Assembly (NCBI GenBank): GCA_023053575.1
Contig: JAKZAP010000053.1
Coordinates: 62,001 to 126,000 of the forward strand
Length of the DNA stretch: 64,000 bases
Origin: Branchinecta lynchi
Taxonomy: Eukaryota > Arthropoda > Branchiopoda > Anostraca > Branchinectidae
Reading direction: 5' to 3'
Each line of letters opens with the position of its first letter. Position 1 is the stretch's first letter. The translations under genes were made by a program, and so were the position numbers. Below are positions 52,944 to 64,000 of the stretch, piece after piece. Below the pieces are notes generated by a model that saw nothing but the letters and a program-made list of their open reading frames with translations, searched no databases and was not told where the DNA came from.

Positions 52944-55464
52944 TAGGGGTCGGCACCGTTTCTGTTTTTGGCTAAAACAGAAACGGTAAAAAACGGCAAA
53001 TATAAAACGGAACAGAAACAGAAACGGTGATAAAAAAAACAGAAAACCGTTTCTGTTTTTCCGTTTTTTTTTCGGAAAAACAGAAACGGACCGTTTTTAC
53101 AAAAAAAAACGGCCGTTTTAACAGGTATTTCTGTTGTTTTTTTTCCTACTTCTTTGGGTTTATAAGATAATAGTAAGGCGACCATTTGGAACGGTAAGGC
53201 GGCTGTTGGAAAGTGAATAGAGTGAGGAGGGGACAGCGTGACAGGAGAAGGTTGTGAGAGAAGGTCGAGTATAGTTGTTTAAGGTTAAAAAAAAAGACAG
53301 CACCTGTCTAGTAAACTAAGCCCTTTTTTATACCCATGGTCAGATGCTGGGGTATGCTGGCAGGGGGGAGTATGGAAGTCATACGTTGTGTACCCCTTTT
53401 TCCCCAGAAGGGTACCAAGAACCTTTAAAAGCAAAATATTTTACGGTCAAAAATTAATACCAAATTGTTTTAGTTCCCAAAGTACTGTATACTGATACCC
53501 CTATGCGGAATAAGGGTTACAATTACGTGTGAGAACCATTGTCACCCCTGTCAGCATGCCCCAGCGTTTCGCATGGGCTTCATTCAAGTGCCATATACCA
53601 ATCACTTTTCGGTCGGTCGGTCCACTGTTCCCGAGTTAGGATACTTCCAGATGTGCTAGGACGATGAAACTTGGCAGGCATATCAGGGATCTCACCAAAC
53701 TGACTTGGAAAGTCACTTCGACGATCCGACCACCTTGGGGGGAGTAGTGTGAGGGGGAATCCGAATATTGACGTATGTGTATGTATAACTTTGGAACAGG
53801 TGATCGGATCTTAGTGAAACTTGATATTTCGAAAGATCTCGTGTCTCAAACGTTCCATTTCAGGTCCGGTTCGGATACGATGAATCTGTGGGGGGGGGGG
53901 GGGCAGAAATCTTGTGACATGCTTAAGATTTAGCGATTACGATTAAACTTGGTGTGAAGAACAAGCACAAGCCCTTGGTACATCATAGACAGAACTGGAC
54001 CGGATTTGGGCACTTTGGGGGAAGTTGGAGGGGGTTCCGGAATTCCGGTGATCCGGAGTTAAGGTACTCCTAGGTGGGCTAGGACGATGAAACTTGGCAG
54101 GAATCAAAGACCCGACCAAGTTAACTTGGAAATAGTCAGTTCCCCGATCCGGGCATCGTGGGGGAGTGCAGGGAGGAGGAATCCGGAATCTTGAGGTATT
54201 GTAACTTTCGAACGGGGTGATCGGATCTTAATGAACCTTGATGATATTTGGATAGACCTTGTTTCTCGGATGTCCCATTTAAGTACGGACCGGATCCCAT
54301 TAATGTGGGGGGGGGGGGGGGGGTGGACGGGAGTACTGGAAATCTTGTGCCACGCTTAGGGTGGACTGATCGGGAAGAAACTTGGTGGGAAGAACAAGCA
54401 GAAGAACTAGGTAAACCCGAGACAGAACGGTCCGGATTCGTGCACTGTGGGGGAGGTTGGAGGGGTCTGGAATTCCGGTGATCGCGAGTTAAGGTACTTC
54501 CAGGTGTGCTAGAAGGACGAAACTTGGCTGGAACATTAGAGTCTCGATAAGACCTGGTTCACAAATTGTCACTTTGCAAATCCGACCATCCCTTGAAGTA
54601 CAGAGTGAACTGCCAGCTCCCTTGAAGTGCGCACCTTAACAGCAAAGTGAAAAATTAATTTTGACAAACTTTACATTTCATGATCCCCCGAGGGTCCATG
54701 ATCATTTGCGCCACAACGGTTTTGCTTAAAAATTAATTCCTAGCACCCTGAAAGTGCACATCTTTACCGAAAAGTGAAAAAAAAAAAAACTTTTGAACAT
54801 TGGAAAAGTTCGGTGGCTCTTTCTTAGTTGTATAATTACAGCTTTGTAGAAAAGTCTCATCAAAAATGGGAGCTTGAAGGCTTCAAGCTTTCAGTACAAA
54901 ACGATTCGTGCTTCCTATTGGTTGGATTTGAAAAAATGCGTCTTAACTGACCAATGGGATGATTGGGATGCGAGACCCCGTTTCTAAGTGTCATTATACC
55001 AAAAAGAAATAGCCAGATTAACGTTTTCAGCAATTAGCTCGGAATGGTTATCAAAGGCCGATAATTTAGTCTGTAAGTCGACCTCCTAATGTTAATTTGT
55101 TGTTTGTGTAAAAATATCCGTTTCGTCGGGTAGGGTGCAATCTCTCTATTTTTACTCAAAAATCTTTCCTTTCGAAAAGCGGAAAATATCGGTAGATGGC
55201 ATAATCCGCCGGGAGAACAAAACCCGCTAGATTATGCCAGGACGCCACGCGTATAAGTCGGAACGAAAAACGGAAATTTGGAAAAAACAGGTAAAATAAA
55301 AACAGAAACGGCTAAAACGGCCATATAAAAAACGGAACAGAAACAGAAACGGCATTAAAAAAACGGCTACCTGTTTTCTGTTTTTCTGTTATTTAAAAAA
55401 AAAAACAGAACAGAAAACGGTAGTAAAAAAACAGAAACAGAAACAGAAACGGTAACGACCCCTA
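52944..55464. mobile_element. Non-autonomous hAT-like element, copy 1
   Basis: Ends TAGGGGTCGGCACCGTTTC and, in complement, TAGGGGTCGTTACCGTTTC. Perfect 8 bp target duplication ATATATAG (52936-52943, 55465-55472). Subterminal regions hold dense direct and inverted AACAGAAACGG repeats. About 2.5 kb, no transposase frame. The interior carries K-family sequence (53590-54580). The TAGGGGTCGGC end and 8 bp duplication point to hAT. Confidence 0.85.
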
Positions 55465-55472
55465 ATATATAG

Positions 55473-56165
55473 TCCTCGAATTGTTTATTTTCGCTCGTCT
55501 ATTTCATGCTTTTTCTCCCTCCCTCTCGGGAAGTCTAACACGGAGTTGCAAAATAATTAATCCTGTCTGAGAGAGATGAGAGACAAATTTTTAATATAAT
55601 GGAATTTTACAAAAGAAATTATTTCAGTATGATAACTGACCCGCCACTCGAAAATCTATACATATTGTTTTGTGGCAGGACTCAAATAGTTATATCACTT
55701 AGCATAATTATATTGGGAAAAAAAGAAATGTAATATTATAAATGTTCAGTATTATAAATAATTCGAATGCATGAAAATAAATGCATGAGAAAGTGCTTGA
55801 ATAGGAGTGGTAAACGTTCTGCACGTCACATGCCAACCGAATTTGTCATGCCTGGTTCAGTAGTTATATTTGGTGTGTGTTTTATCTTTTTATTCGTTAA
55901 AATGCTAATATCAAAATGGCTATAAATAGGATAAGAAAATAAGGATGAAATTTATTTCCGTTAATCACAAAGGGCCATGGAAACACCAGAACAACAGCAA
56001 CACGAAACCATAACGTCACCAACTATATTTTGAAATCCGTTTTAATTTTGATTTTCAATTTTAACTATTCGTTAAAATGCTTGAACATGCAAGAAAGGTT
56101 TTATTTTCTTTCCTTTTCCCTATGAATGAATGACAATTTTATCTGCCGACTGAACTACAAGAAGA
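55473..56165. other. No gene seen
   Basis: AT-rich spacer between the two hAT-like copies. No supported feature. Confidence 0.4.
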
Positions 56166-56506
56166 CTACACAGTAGGGGTCGGCACCGTTTCTGTTTTTG
56201 GCTAAAACAGAAACGGTAAAAACGGCAAATAAAAAACGGAACAGAAACAGAAACGGTGATAAAAAAACGGAAAACCGTTTCTGTTTTTCCGTTTTTTTTC
56301 GGAAAAACAGAAACGGACCGTTTTTACAAAAAAAACGGCCGTTTTAACAGGTATTTCTAAGTAAGTAAGTAAGTAAGTAAAGTATTTATTTCCCGTATTT
56401 TTCACTTAAGAACAAAACGGAGTAAAAAAGAAGAAAAAGAAAAAAAGAAGAGACATTTAAGGCACAACATATACAGACACATGACGTTTTACATAATAAT
56501 TACGGA

Positions 56507-59161
56507 TCACGAACTATAAAAGTGTCTAAGCCAGGGGTGGTTCCATTTCCCCTGGAAATTTGAAATTACCCGATCCACGGCGATACTAGGGTCCGCAATC
56601 TGGTGTTTTTCAATCAAAAAAGTGTTCCTCGTCCACAAGGGACAACGCAGCAGAAACTTTGCAAATCTGAAGTAAAGGGACCGGAGCTTACGTTTTTGGG
56701 TCTCGGTTAACAAATTCCAAAACGGCGCGACATACAGGATATGCGGCAGTGCGACAGCGTTATACATGATCGCGAGATACTTTCGGCATAATAGGAGTCT
56801 ACTGGCGACGATAGAACCGTATGCGGTTCGAAGTTTTTTCTCGACGTGTTTAATGATTAGTACACGAGTTTCTTTAAGGTTACGGCCTATCGGCAGACCA
56901 AGGTATACGACGTGAGACGAAACGGTAATTGACTCGCTACCCAGTTGAAGGTGTTCAGGTTGAGGGGAATTATCATTGAAAAACAGTACTGCAGATTTAG
57001 ACGTATTGAAGGCGAGGCCGATTTTTCGATATTCATCTCGTAGGATCATGAAATTCGATTGCAGACCACTAGTAGACCGGCTTAAACTTAATAGGTCGTC
57101 CGCGTACGTAAGTAGCGACACGTTTATACTCTTGGCGATACATGAAACATTGACACTTGCCTGGGCATTTAAAACGCTGTTATTATACAAACTAGGGGAT
57201 AATAATGAACCCTGACGAACACCTTTCTCTACCGGAACAACTACTGAAGTGGGGCGGCTTCCTAACTTGATACGCGCTTTCAAACGGCAATACATATGAT
57301 ACAGGACACGGGTGACGCGGAGGTTTACACCTTGCTGGTAAGCCGCTAGAAGGGCCTGAGCATGAATCGACGAATCAAACGCTCTACTAACATCGAAAGC
57401 ACCGATCACTATGAGGTCACCAGATTCATGGGAATCCGCTAGAATAGCGGCTAGACTGAAAAGAGCGTGAGCGCATCCTAGTCCTGGTCGGAAACCGAAC
57501 TGATGGTCAGGCATTCTGCACGAATGCTGAATTTCTTTTAGAACTAAAAGCTCGAGAACTTTGCAAAGTACTGGGGCAACGGTGATAGGCCTATACGAAG
57601 AGCACTGATCCACGGGTTTACCTTTTTTAAGGATAGGTGATAGCAAACCAACACAAAAAGAATCAGGTACTATACCGGTAGTGAAGATAATCTGGAACAG
57701 TAGCGTCAGATGCTCCACAAGCAAAGTGGTACCGTGTAGCAAATTTAGCGCGCACAGATTGTCTTCACCACGGGAATGTTTTTTCTTCAGCTTTAAAATA
57801 GCATCAGATACGTTTCCGTAAGTAACAACAAACTCCGGGTCACACTGGTTGGATAGTAACGATTCTAGCCTATGTACGAAGGGATTAGACAAATTTGGGT
57901 CGGGGGCACTGAATTCTTTGGAAAAATACGATTCCCAGTCATTTTCGTTAATGGATTCATGGGGTTTTCCGGCAGCCGATTCACTTAACCGTGCTTTCCA
58001 GATTAGAGCTGGGTCACTTATAATTCTGGATGAGTATTCTTCTTTTAGTTTGGTACGGTGAGCTTTCAGTTGCTTGTCAAATTTTCGTTTCGTCCACAAA
58101 CGGATTGAATTAACAGGGCCGGACTTGGGACGGTCACATTCTTGCCAGACTCTGAACCAGAACTTAGCTTCGTTGCAACACTTAACTAGAGCTCGATTTT
58201 GCGAGAATTTGGGAACTTCTGTTTTCTTTCTGACCTTTCTAGTAGGAACCGCGATTTTTTCTGCTGAAAGCAGCGAGTGAGTAATCTCGGCACAGAATAT
58301 ATTGACAAGTACTCTTGCTTCCTTGGGATCGGTATTGGAGTTCACTTGGAGTAAATGGAAGGGGATGTGTATCTTTACAAGAAGTGAGTTCAGCACTTGA
58401 TGATACAGAGAAGTAGTAACTTTGTCCCATTCACTTACAACTTTCCACTTATCGTTTTTGAGAGGACGCAGAGCTGGTTTTATGCTAAGAGACGCTAGTA
58501 GAGGCAGATGATCCGCGAACACAGCGTCTTTCAAAACAGATACATTTCCGTTAATTTCCTTCGAACAGACCGTATGGTCTATGTTCGAAACGGATCCAGA
58601 GTTGTGAACGAAGGAAAAGTCACTATCCTTTGTGAGAATGGCAAGTTTACCATCGAAGACGCCGTTTAGCAGTTGACTGCGCGGACATGTGCTGTCAAGC
58701 AAGTTGCAATTGAAGTCGCCCATGACTACGCACTGCAGATTTTTCTTGGTCACAGACTTCAGGCATTTCGCTAGATCGCGAACTGCGTTCATAAACTTTC
58801 GCTCCGATTTATCATCATGGTAGTTTGTAGGAAGATATACATTGAAGAATGCGATATTACCGTAAGATATAGCCAGGAAGTAGTCATGCGTAAACAGCAC
58901 TTTGCTTTCAATGCAAGAGCGGCAAACAATCGCCAGGCCACCAGAGGGACGTCCGAGAGTCCGAGTTTTTGTGGGCTCGACGTGAAAAGTATATTCGTGC
59001 GAGAACTTTAGGAGAGCAACATTGTGAGGAGAGAGCATGTGTTCTTGTATGAACATAATATCACAGTCTGAACAGTACTTTTGAATAATGGCAAGTTTGT
59101 GTGGGACTCCCCCGTTCATGTTCCATGAGATAATTTTGACACCAGTTGGGCTATTGGACAT
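56507..59161 (-). CDS. LINE ORF2: AP endonuclease and reverse transcriptase
   Basis: 884 residues from ATG at 59161. N-terminal endonuclease: SWNMNG (12-17), IQEH (38-41), MGDFN (147-151), SNIDH (192-196) and FADHLP (215-220), the expected Asn, Glu, Asp and His positions. RT: LLSPILKKG (506-514), SSYRPI (521-526), FGFRPG (555-560), first catalytic Asp in AFDVSRAFD (590), KGVRQGSLLSP (646-656), YADD (686-689), then a thumb region to the end. It would nick the target and copy the element RNA at the nick. ORF1 and ORF2 overlap by 11 bp. No stop or frameshift, so it may be functional. Confidence 0.9.
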   Translation of the reverse strand: MSNSPTGVKIISWNMNGGVPHKLAIIQKYCSDCDIMFIQEHMLSPHNVALLKFSHEYTFHVEPTKTRTLGRPSGGLAIVCRSCIESKVLFTHDYFLAISYGNIAFFNVYLPTNYHDDKSERKFMNAVRDLAKCLKSVTKKNLQCVVMGDFNCNLLDSTCPRSQLLNGVFDGKLAILTKDSDFSFVHNSGSVSNIDHTVCSKEINGNVSVLKDAVFADHLPLLASLSIKPALRPLKNDKWKVVSEWDKVTTSLYHQVLNSLLVKIHIPFHLLQVNSNTDPKEARVLVNIFCAEITHSLLSAEKIAVPTRKVRKKTEVPKFSQNRALVKCCNEAKFWFRVWQECDRPKSGPVNSIRLWTKRKFDKQLKAHRTKLKEEYSSRIISDPALIWKARLSESAAGKPHESINENDWESYFSKEFSAPDPNLSNPFVHRLESLLSNQCDPEFVVTYGNVSDAILKLKKKHSRGEDNLCALNLLHGTTLLVEHLTLLFQIIFTTGIVPDSFCVGLLSPILKKGKPVDQCSSYRPITVAPVLCKVLELLVLKEIQHSCRMPDHQFGFRPGLGCAHALFSLAAILADSHESGDLIVIGAFDVSRAFDSSIHAQALLAAYQQGVNLRVTRVLYHMYCRLKARIKLGSRPTSVVVPVEKGVRQGSLLSPSLYNNSVLNAQASVNVSCIAKSINVSLLTYADDLLSLSRSTSGLQSNFMILRDEYRKIGLAFNTSKSAVLFFNDNSPQPEHLQLGSESITVSSHVVYLGLPIGRNLKETRVLIIKHVEKKLRTAYGSIVASRLLLCRKYLAIMYNAVALPHILYVAPFWNLLTETQKRKLRSLYFRFAKFLLRCPLWTRNTFLIEKHQIADPSIAVDRVISNFQGKWNHPWLRHFYSS

Positions 59162-60284
59162 TAGGCCGTTTCAGCTCACTGACGATTTTTTTTATTACGG
59201 GGCACTTGAAAGAATGGCACGTGTGGCGTTTTGATTTGCAGAGGGCGCATGCGATAGGGTTTACACACGGCTGGTCAGAGCTAGAACCGTGACCTTGCTC
59301 TCCGCATCTAGAGCAGACTTGCTGGCTAGAGCAGGTAGCAGCAATATGACCAAAGTTCTGGCAGTTGAAACACCGCTTAGGAAGAAAAACAAATTCCTCG
59401 ATGGGGTATCGCTCCAAGTCAATTTTAGGAGGGTTTTTCATGGCGTGGTTCAGATGTTGGCGGGATGAGAAGGATACTTTGAAGGATCTGGTCTTGCCGC
59501 ATTGATCAGCTTTTTCACAGTTCGGTATACATCTCCTCAGTGCATCGGCATTAACATGTGCAGGAACAAACTTGACCATACCGATGAAAGTGGGAGTTTT
59601 AACACTTGCCTGGGTTTCAGGCGATTTTTCGTTAATAGAGGTTGCTAGGATTGCAGCTTTAGATTTGTTCTTAGTTACGAGGCGCCATTCTTCCTTCCCT
59701 CGACGGAGTTCAAAATCGTCATCATTCAGAGCGTCACCACAGATATTCGACAGAAAGTTTTTCCTTTCTTCTGCGGTGACAACAGTAGGAGGAGGCTTTT
59801 TCAAGACTACTGAGTAAGATGGAGGAGGAGGGGAAGACTCATTACCTTGGGCAGCAACGGGGTTGCCTCCAGGCCACGGTAACGGCGCTTGGTTAAAACG
59901 GTCAATCAGGCCGTTAAACTTGCGACTCATCTCGTTCACGGTGGACACTACACAAGCAGCAATCTCTTCGTTGCAGGCGGGAACTTCTTGGGGCTCGAAA
60001 ATAACAAAATGCGGAAGCTGAATCTTTTCTTTGGCGCAGCGAGCGAACATCTTCGCAATGTCAAGCAGATTATCCTCGTCCTTTATATGTTTCACCACAC
60101 GTTCCCCTAAGTCTGACTTGCGATAGATAGTTTCCTTCGCTTCTAGAATCGCTTCTCGGCTGAAAAACTCATTCCCTCGCCTTATAAAAACATTCGTTTT
60201 TACACCTGCTAGCATGGCTCGTGATACAAAGTTCAGAACTGCATTCCACACCAGATTATCACCCATCACAAACAGGTTTTGCAC
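59151..60284 (-). CDS. LINE ORF1: nucleic-acid-binding protein with CCHC knuckles
   Basis: 377 residues from ATG at 60284. The N-terminal half has no clear domain; a Pro-rich stretch (PPPPSYSVVLKKPPP) is near residue 155. The C-terminal end carries three knuckles: CFNCQNFGHIAATC, CSRCGEQGH..(C) and CALCKSKRH..(C). A likely RNA-binding region precedes them. By analogy to Jockey/CR1/I ORF1 proteins it would coat the element RNA. It stops at 59151 inside the ORF2 start. Confidence 0.85.
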   Translation of the reverse strand: MQNLFVMGDNLVWNAVLNFVSRAMLAGVKTNVFIRRGNEFFSREAILEAKETIYRKSDLGERVVKHIKDEDNLLDIAKMFARCAKEKIQLPHFVIFEPQEVPACNEEIAACVVSTVNEMSRKFNGLIDRFNQAPLPWPGGNPVAAQGNESSPPPPSYSVVLKKPPPTVVTAEERKNFLSNICGDALNDDDFELRRGKEEWRLVTKNKSKAAILATSINEKSPETQASVKTPTFIGMVKFVPAHVNADALRRCIPNCEKADQCGKTRSFKVSFSSRQHLNHAMKNPPKIDLERYPIEEFVFLPKRCFNCQNFGHIAATCSSQQVCSRCGEQGHGSSSDQPCVNPIACALCKSKRHTCHSFKCPVIKKIVSELKRPNVQ

Positions 60285-61117
60285 GGGTGAAATGAAATGC
60301 GACTTCTCTTGTCGAGAGCCAGTTCATAACTGAGTATTTCTGTTTTTTTCCTACTTCTTTGGGTTTATAAGATAATAGTAAGGCGACCATTTGGAACGGT
60401 AAGGCGGCTGTTGGAAAGTGAATAGAGTGAGGAGGGGACAGCGTAACAGGAGAAGGTCGAGTATAATTGTGTAAGGTGAAAAAAAAAAGACTACAACCTG
60501 TCTAGTAAACTAAGCCCTTTTTTATACCCATGGTCAAATGGTTGGGTATGCTGGCAGGGGTGAGTATGGAAGTCATACGTATGTGTACCCCTTTTTCTCC
60601 AGAAGGGTACCAGGAACCTTTAAAAGCAAAATATTTTAAGGTCAAAAATTAATACCAAGTTGTTTTAGTTCCCAAAGTACAGTATACTGATACCCCTATG
60701 CGGAATAAGGGGTACAATTACGTGTGAGAACCATGGTCACCCCTGTCAGCATGCCCCAGCGTTTTGTATCGGCTTCATTCAAGTGTCATATACTATACCG
60801 ATCACTTTTCGGTCGGTCGTTCGACTGTTACCGAGTTGGGATACTTCCAGATGTGCTAGGACGATGAAACTTGGCAGGCGTATCAGGGATCTGACCAAAC
60901 TGACTTGGAAATAGTCACTTCGACGATCCGACCACCGTGGGGGGAGTGGTGTGAGGGGAATCCGAAATATTGACGTATGTATATGTATAACTTTGGAACA
61001 GGTGATCGGATCTTTATGAAACTTGATATTTCGAACGATCTCGTGTCTCAGACGTTCCATTTCAAGTTCGGTTCGGATACGATGAATGTGGGGGGGGGGG
61101 CGGAAATCTTATGACAT

Positions 61118-61244
61118 TTATTCAAACAGTGTTTAATACGGATACGTCAGCTATGATTCATATGATTCAATCATAGCTGACGTATCCGTATTAAACATTG
61201 TTTGAATAAATGTTTCAAAGTCAGCTTGGGCTCAAAGAATATTT
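61118..61244 (+). mobile_element. Palindromic retroposon (F family), member 5
   Basis: 127 bp between two copies of ATCTTATGACAT (61106-61117, 61245-61256). Arms 61118-61158 and 61169-61209 are complementary with one mismatch and a 10 nt loop; the tail CAAAGTCAGCTTGGGCTC follows. It is absent at the same place in the other hAT-like copy (about 53925), which shows the empty site. Confidence 0.9.
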
Positions 61245-62857
61245 ATCTTATGACATGCTTAAAATTTAGCGATTACGATGAAACTTGGTGGGAAGAACAA
61301 GCACAAGCCGTTGGTACATCATAGACAGAACTGGACCGGATTTGGGCACTTTGGGGGAAGTTGGAGGGGGTTCCGGAATTCCGATGATCCGGAGTTAAGG
61401 TACTCCTAGGTGGGCTAGGACGATGAAACTTGGCAGGAATCAAAGACCCGACCAAATTAACTTGGAGATAGTCAGTTCCCCGATCCGGGCATCGTGGGGG
61501 AGTGCAGGGAGGAGGAATCCGGAATCTTGAGGTATTGTAACTTTCGAAAGGGTGATCGGATCTTAATGAACCTTGATATTTGGATAGACCTTGTTTCTCG
61601 GATGTCCCCATTTAAGCACGGACCGGATCCCATGAATGTGGGCGGGGGGGTGGGGGGGGGTGGACGGGAGTACTGGAAATCGAGGGAAGAAACTTGGTGG
61701 GAAGAACAAGCAGAAGAACTAGGTAAACCCGAGAGAGAACGGTCCGGATCACTGTGGGGGAGGTTGGAGGGGTCCGGAATTCCGGTGATCGCGAGTTAAG
61801 GTACTTCCAGGTGTGCTAGAAGGACGAAACTTGGCTGGAACATTAGAGTCTCGATAAAACCTGGTTCACAAATTGTCACTTTCCAGATACGACCATCCCA
61901 TGAAGTACAGAGTGAACTGCCAGCTCACTTGAAGTGCGCACCTTAACAGCAAAGTGAAAAATTAATTTTGACAAACTTTACATTTCATGATCCCCCGAGG
62001 GTGCGTGATCATTTGCGCCACAACGGTTTTGCTTAAAAATTAATTCCTAGCACCCTAAAAGTGCACATCTTTACCAAAAAGTGAAAAAAAAAACTTTTGA
62101 ACATTGGAAAAGTTCGGTGGCTCTTTCTTAGTTGTATTATGACAGCTTTGTAGAAAAGTCTCATCAGAAATGGGAGCTTGAAGGCTTCAAGCTTTCAGTA
62201 CAAAACGATTCGTGCTTCCTATTGGTTGGATTTCAAAAAATGTGGCTTAACCGACCAATGGGATGATTGGGATGCGAGACTCCGTTTCGCAAAAGTGTCA
62301 TTATACCAAAAAGGAATAGCCAGATTAATGTTTCCAGCAAAAGTATTATTATACCAACAAGAAATAGCAAGATTAACGTTTTCAGCAGTTAGCTCAGAAT
62401 GGTTATCAAAGGCCGATAATTTAGTCTGTAAGTCGAAAGTCCTATACCTCCTAATGTTAATTTTGTTGTTATATGCTTCCTTTAATGATGGTGTAAAAAT
62501 ATCCATTTCGTCGGGTAGGGTGCAATCTCTCTATTTTGACTCAAAAATCTTTCCTTCCGAAAAGCGAAAAATATCGGTAGATGGCATAATCCGCCGGGAG
62601 AATAAAACCCGCTAGATTATGCCAGGACGCCATGCGTATAAGTCGGAACAAAAAACGGAAATTTGGAAAAAACAGGTAAAATTAAAACAGAAACGGCTAA
62701 AACGGCCATATTAAAAACGGAACAGAAACAGAAACGGCATTAAAAAAACGGCTACCTGTTTTCTGTTTTTCTGTTATTTAAAAAAAAAACAGAACAGAAA
62801 ACGGTAGTAAAAAAACAGAAACAGAAACCGAAACAGAAACGGTGCCGACCCCTACTA

Positions 62858-63021
62858 CACAGTAAAAAGTTTATCCGAGTAAGGATTAAAGTTAACTGCA
62901 GTATTTGCTACTGAGATTACTCTTATCTCGATTGAGATAACATTGAATTAGAGGAAAGATTGTCTTTTTAGAGACAAGATTAATCCCAGTAGCAAATAAT
63001 GCAAGATTTTTTTTTACAGTG
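62858..63021. mobile_element. Tc1/mariner-like MITE
   Basis: 164 bp, ends CACAGTAAAAA and TTTTTTACAGTG, flanked by TA (62856-62857, 63022-63023). Inner arms share TATTTGCTACTG.GATTA. The hAT-like copy 2 inserted at its left end. Confidence 0.6.
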
Positions 63022-63407
63022 TAGTAAAAAAAAAAACATCGGCACAAGAACGTAATCGGCTAAGGATTTGCAAAAATGTCAAAGGCTTCCGCAGACGCGA
63101 CAGATGAAATGGCATGTTCAGTCTCTCGTCCACGAGCCGTATGTGGCCTTCATGGTATAGACCGGGCCATCAAACTACATAGTCTACACGCGGGGCCGCG
63201 AAAAATGGCCTAAACATTTCTGCGTGTGAGCCGTTTTGAGTCAAAATAGAATTTGTGTCCGACCGGATTGCAGGGCACGACGGACTATTGGCAGGGTGTT
63301 GTCTGCTGCCAGATTTTGCCGAATTTGTATATCAGGAGCAGGTCGTTTGTCGGGACGAAGCATGGTTATCGCTACGATGCGAACATTTTGGAGTACTAGG
63401 GCCCCGG
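63022..63407. other. No gene seen
   Basis: No supported feature. Small frames here show no recognisable domain. Confidence 0.35.
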
Positions 63408-63410
63408 TCA

Positions 63411-63965
63411 AGCATTGTCCTAATAGGTGTAATAAGGTGAATAGCGCTATACGCGGTGTTTACGTCTTAATACACACGCCTGTTCAAATACAACCCAAGA
63501 GGTTCTTATCAATGCGGCTTCCGGTGTTGCCAAGGTAATACAATTTTTCGAGCTCTAAAAATATCCGAAAAGGTTCTTGGTACTACTTGAAGTACACGAG
63601 TACAATATAACGCAAACTATACTGTAAAAAAGCTATTAAAATAACGGATGGACAGCATTGATCCTCGAACTGACGAAAAGCCGTGGTAATAGAACAAAAA
63701 TGTGTTTTTGTTAAGAAAAGTTGTTTCTTTAGCTTCCAACAAAGTAGAACTTTACTGCTTCCCGTTGCAACTCTGACGGCGCTGCTCCTTCCTCGGCCCG
63801 CTGGCGGAACCAACCAAGCGATCTGATTGGCCCTGCATAAGGAAGAATAGAGCCGAGCTCTATTTTCCTTATTCACCTTATTACAGCGCGCTCCGAGGAA
63901 AAGAGGAATCTGTAATAAGTCTTATACGCGGTAATACACCTTATTACACCTATTAGGACAATGCT
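63411..63965. mobile_element. TIR element of 555 bp with 3 bp target duplication
   Basis: Ends AGCATTGTCCTAATAGGTG (63411-) and its complement (-63965). The inverted repeat extends about 28 bp. TCA flanks both sides (63408-63410, 63966-63968). No transposase. A 3 bp duplication would fit PIF/Harbinger-like elements, but the sequence is not the usual TWA. Confidence 0.65.
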
Positions 63966-64000
63966 TCAGCGGCGTGACTTAATTTGTGGCAGTTGATTGT

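Larger units (their letters stand above)
56359..60333 (-). mobile_element. Apparently intact two-ORF LINE
   Basis: Inserted in the hAT-like element, flanked by GTATTTCT (56351-56358, 60334-60341). The 3' end is a short CTTA repeat on the element strand and the 3' UTR is about 150 bp. Only about 50 bp precede ORF1, so a small 5' loss is possible. Both ORFs are open. CR1/L2-like or Jockey-like by architecture; clade not fixed. Confidence 0.85.
56174..62854. mobile_element. Non-autonomous hAT-like element, copy 2, with nested LINE and palindromic insert
   Basis: Ends TAGGGGTCGGCACCGTTTC on both sides. Perfect 8 bp duplication CTACACAG (56166-56173, 62855-62862). Without the LINE (56359-60341) and the F insert (61118-61256) it is about 2.56 kb and matches copy 1 throughout. 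62178-62615 is open by chance; copy 1 lacks the frame. Confidence 0.85.

Noticed and set aside
61494..62615. Frames inside hAT-like copy 2 (61494-61799, 62178-62615) as possible transposase
   Set aside because: The collinear copy 1 does not keep the 62178 frame, the 61494 frame is K-repeat sequence, and neither shows hAT catalytic or dimerisation motifs.

Overview
The window looks like nuclear DNA of an invertebrate animal; I cannot name the phylum. It has spliced coding exons with GT/AG borders, a split THAP zinc-finger exon pair and a C2H2 zinc-finger exon. It also has a Ty3/gypsy-type retrotransposon, several non-LTR (LINE) families, hAT-like and other terminal-inverted-repeat (TIR) elements, and dispersed repeats with tandem cores. 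I see no bacterial-type genes, rRNA or CRISPR. Most of the 64 kb is nested transposable elements, and the host genes survive as short exons between them.

Host genes, all on the + strand. A family of short, symmetric phase-1 exons coding an acidic Ser/Pro/Asp/Glu-rich module lies at 463-1603 (five copies on a ~265 bp period), 4777-4869, 44554-44632 (relic), 48074-48160, 48370-48483 (broken splice site) and 51495-51587. A phase-1 exon with eight C2H2 fingers lies at 27138-28048. It has a partial upstream duplicate at 26381 and a long decayed finger array behind it. A THAP domain is split between 38857-38948 and 43620-43810, and this pair also ends in phase 1. I infer two tandem paralogs with the plan THAP - acidic modules - C2H2 fingers. 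Paralog A is cut by the left window edge and paralog B by the right one. The introns are packed with mobile elements.

Mobile elements. 10882-24045 is one structurally complete gypsy-type element on the - strand. It has 579 bp LTRs with a single difference found, a tRNA-Leu-type primer site, a polypurine tract, and gag and pol joined by a predictable -1 frameshift. It sits inside an older tandem-core repeat (H family) and itself carries another H copy. 52944-55464 and 56174-62854 are two copies of a non-autonomous hAT-like element with perfect 8 bp target duplications. The second is interrupted by an apparently intact two-ORF LINE at 56359-60333. A family of palindromic elements with a one-sided tail (members at 3312, 25938, 31915, 37381 and 61118) is flanked by 8-12 bp target duplications and is the most unusual mobile element here. 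One member hosts a tRNA-Thr-bearing retroposon in its loop. Other layers are an interleaved palindrome cluster at 44832-47951 carrying an L1-like insertion, a 3 bp-TSD MITE family, and many 5'-truncated LINE tails.
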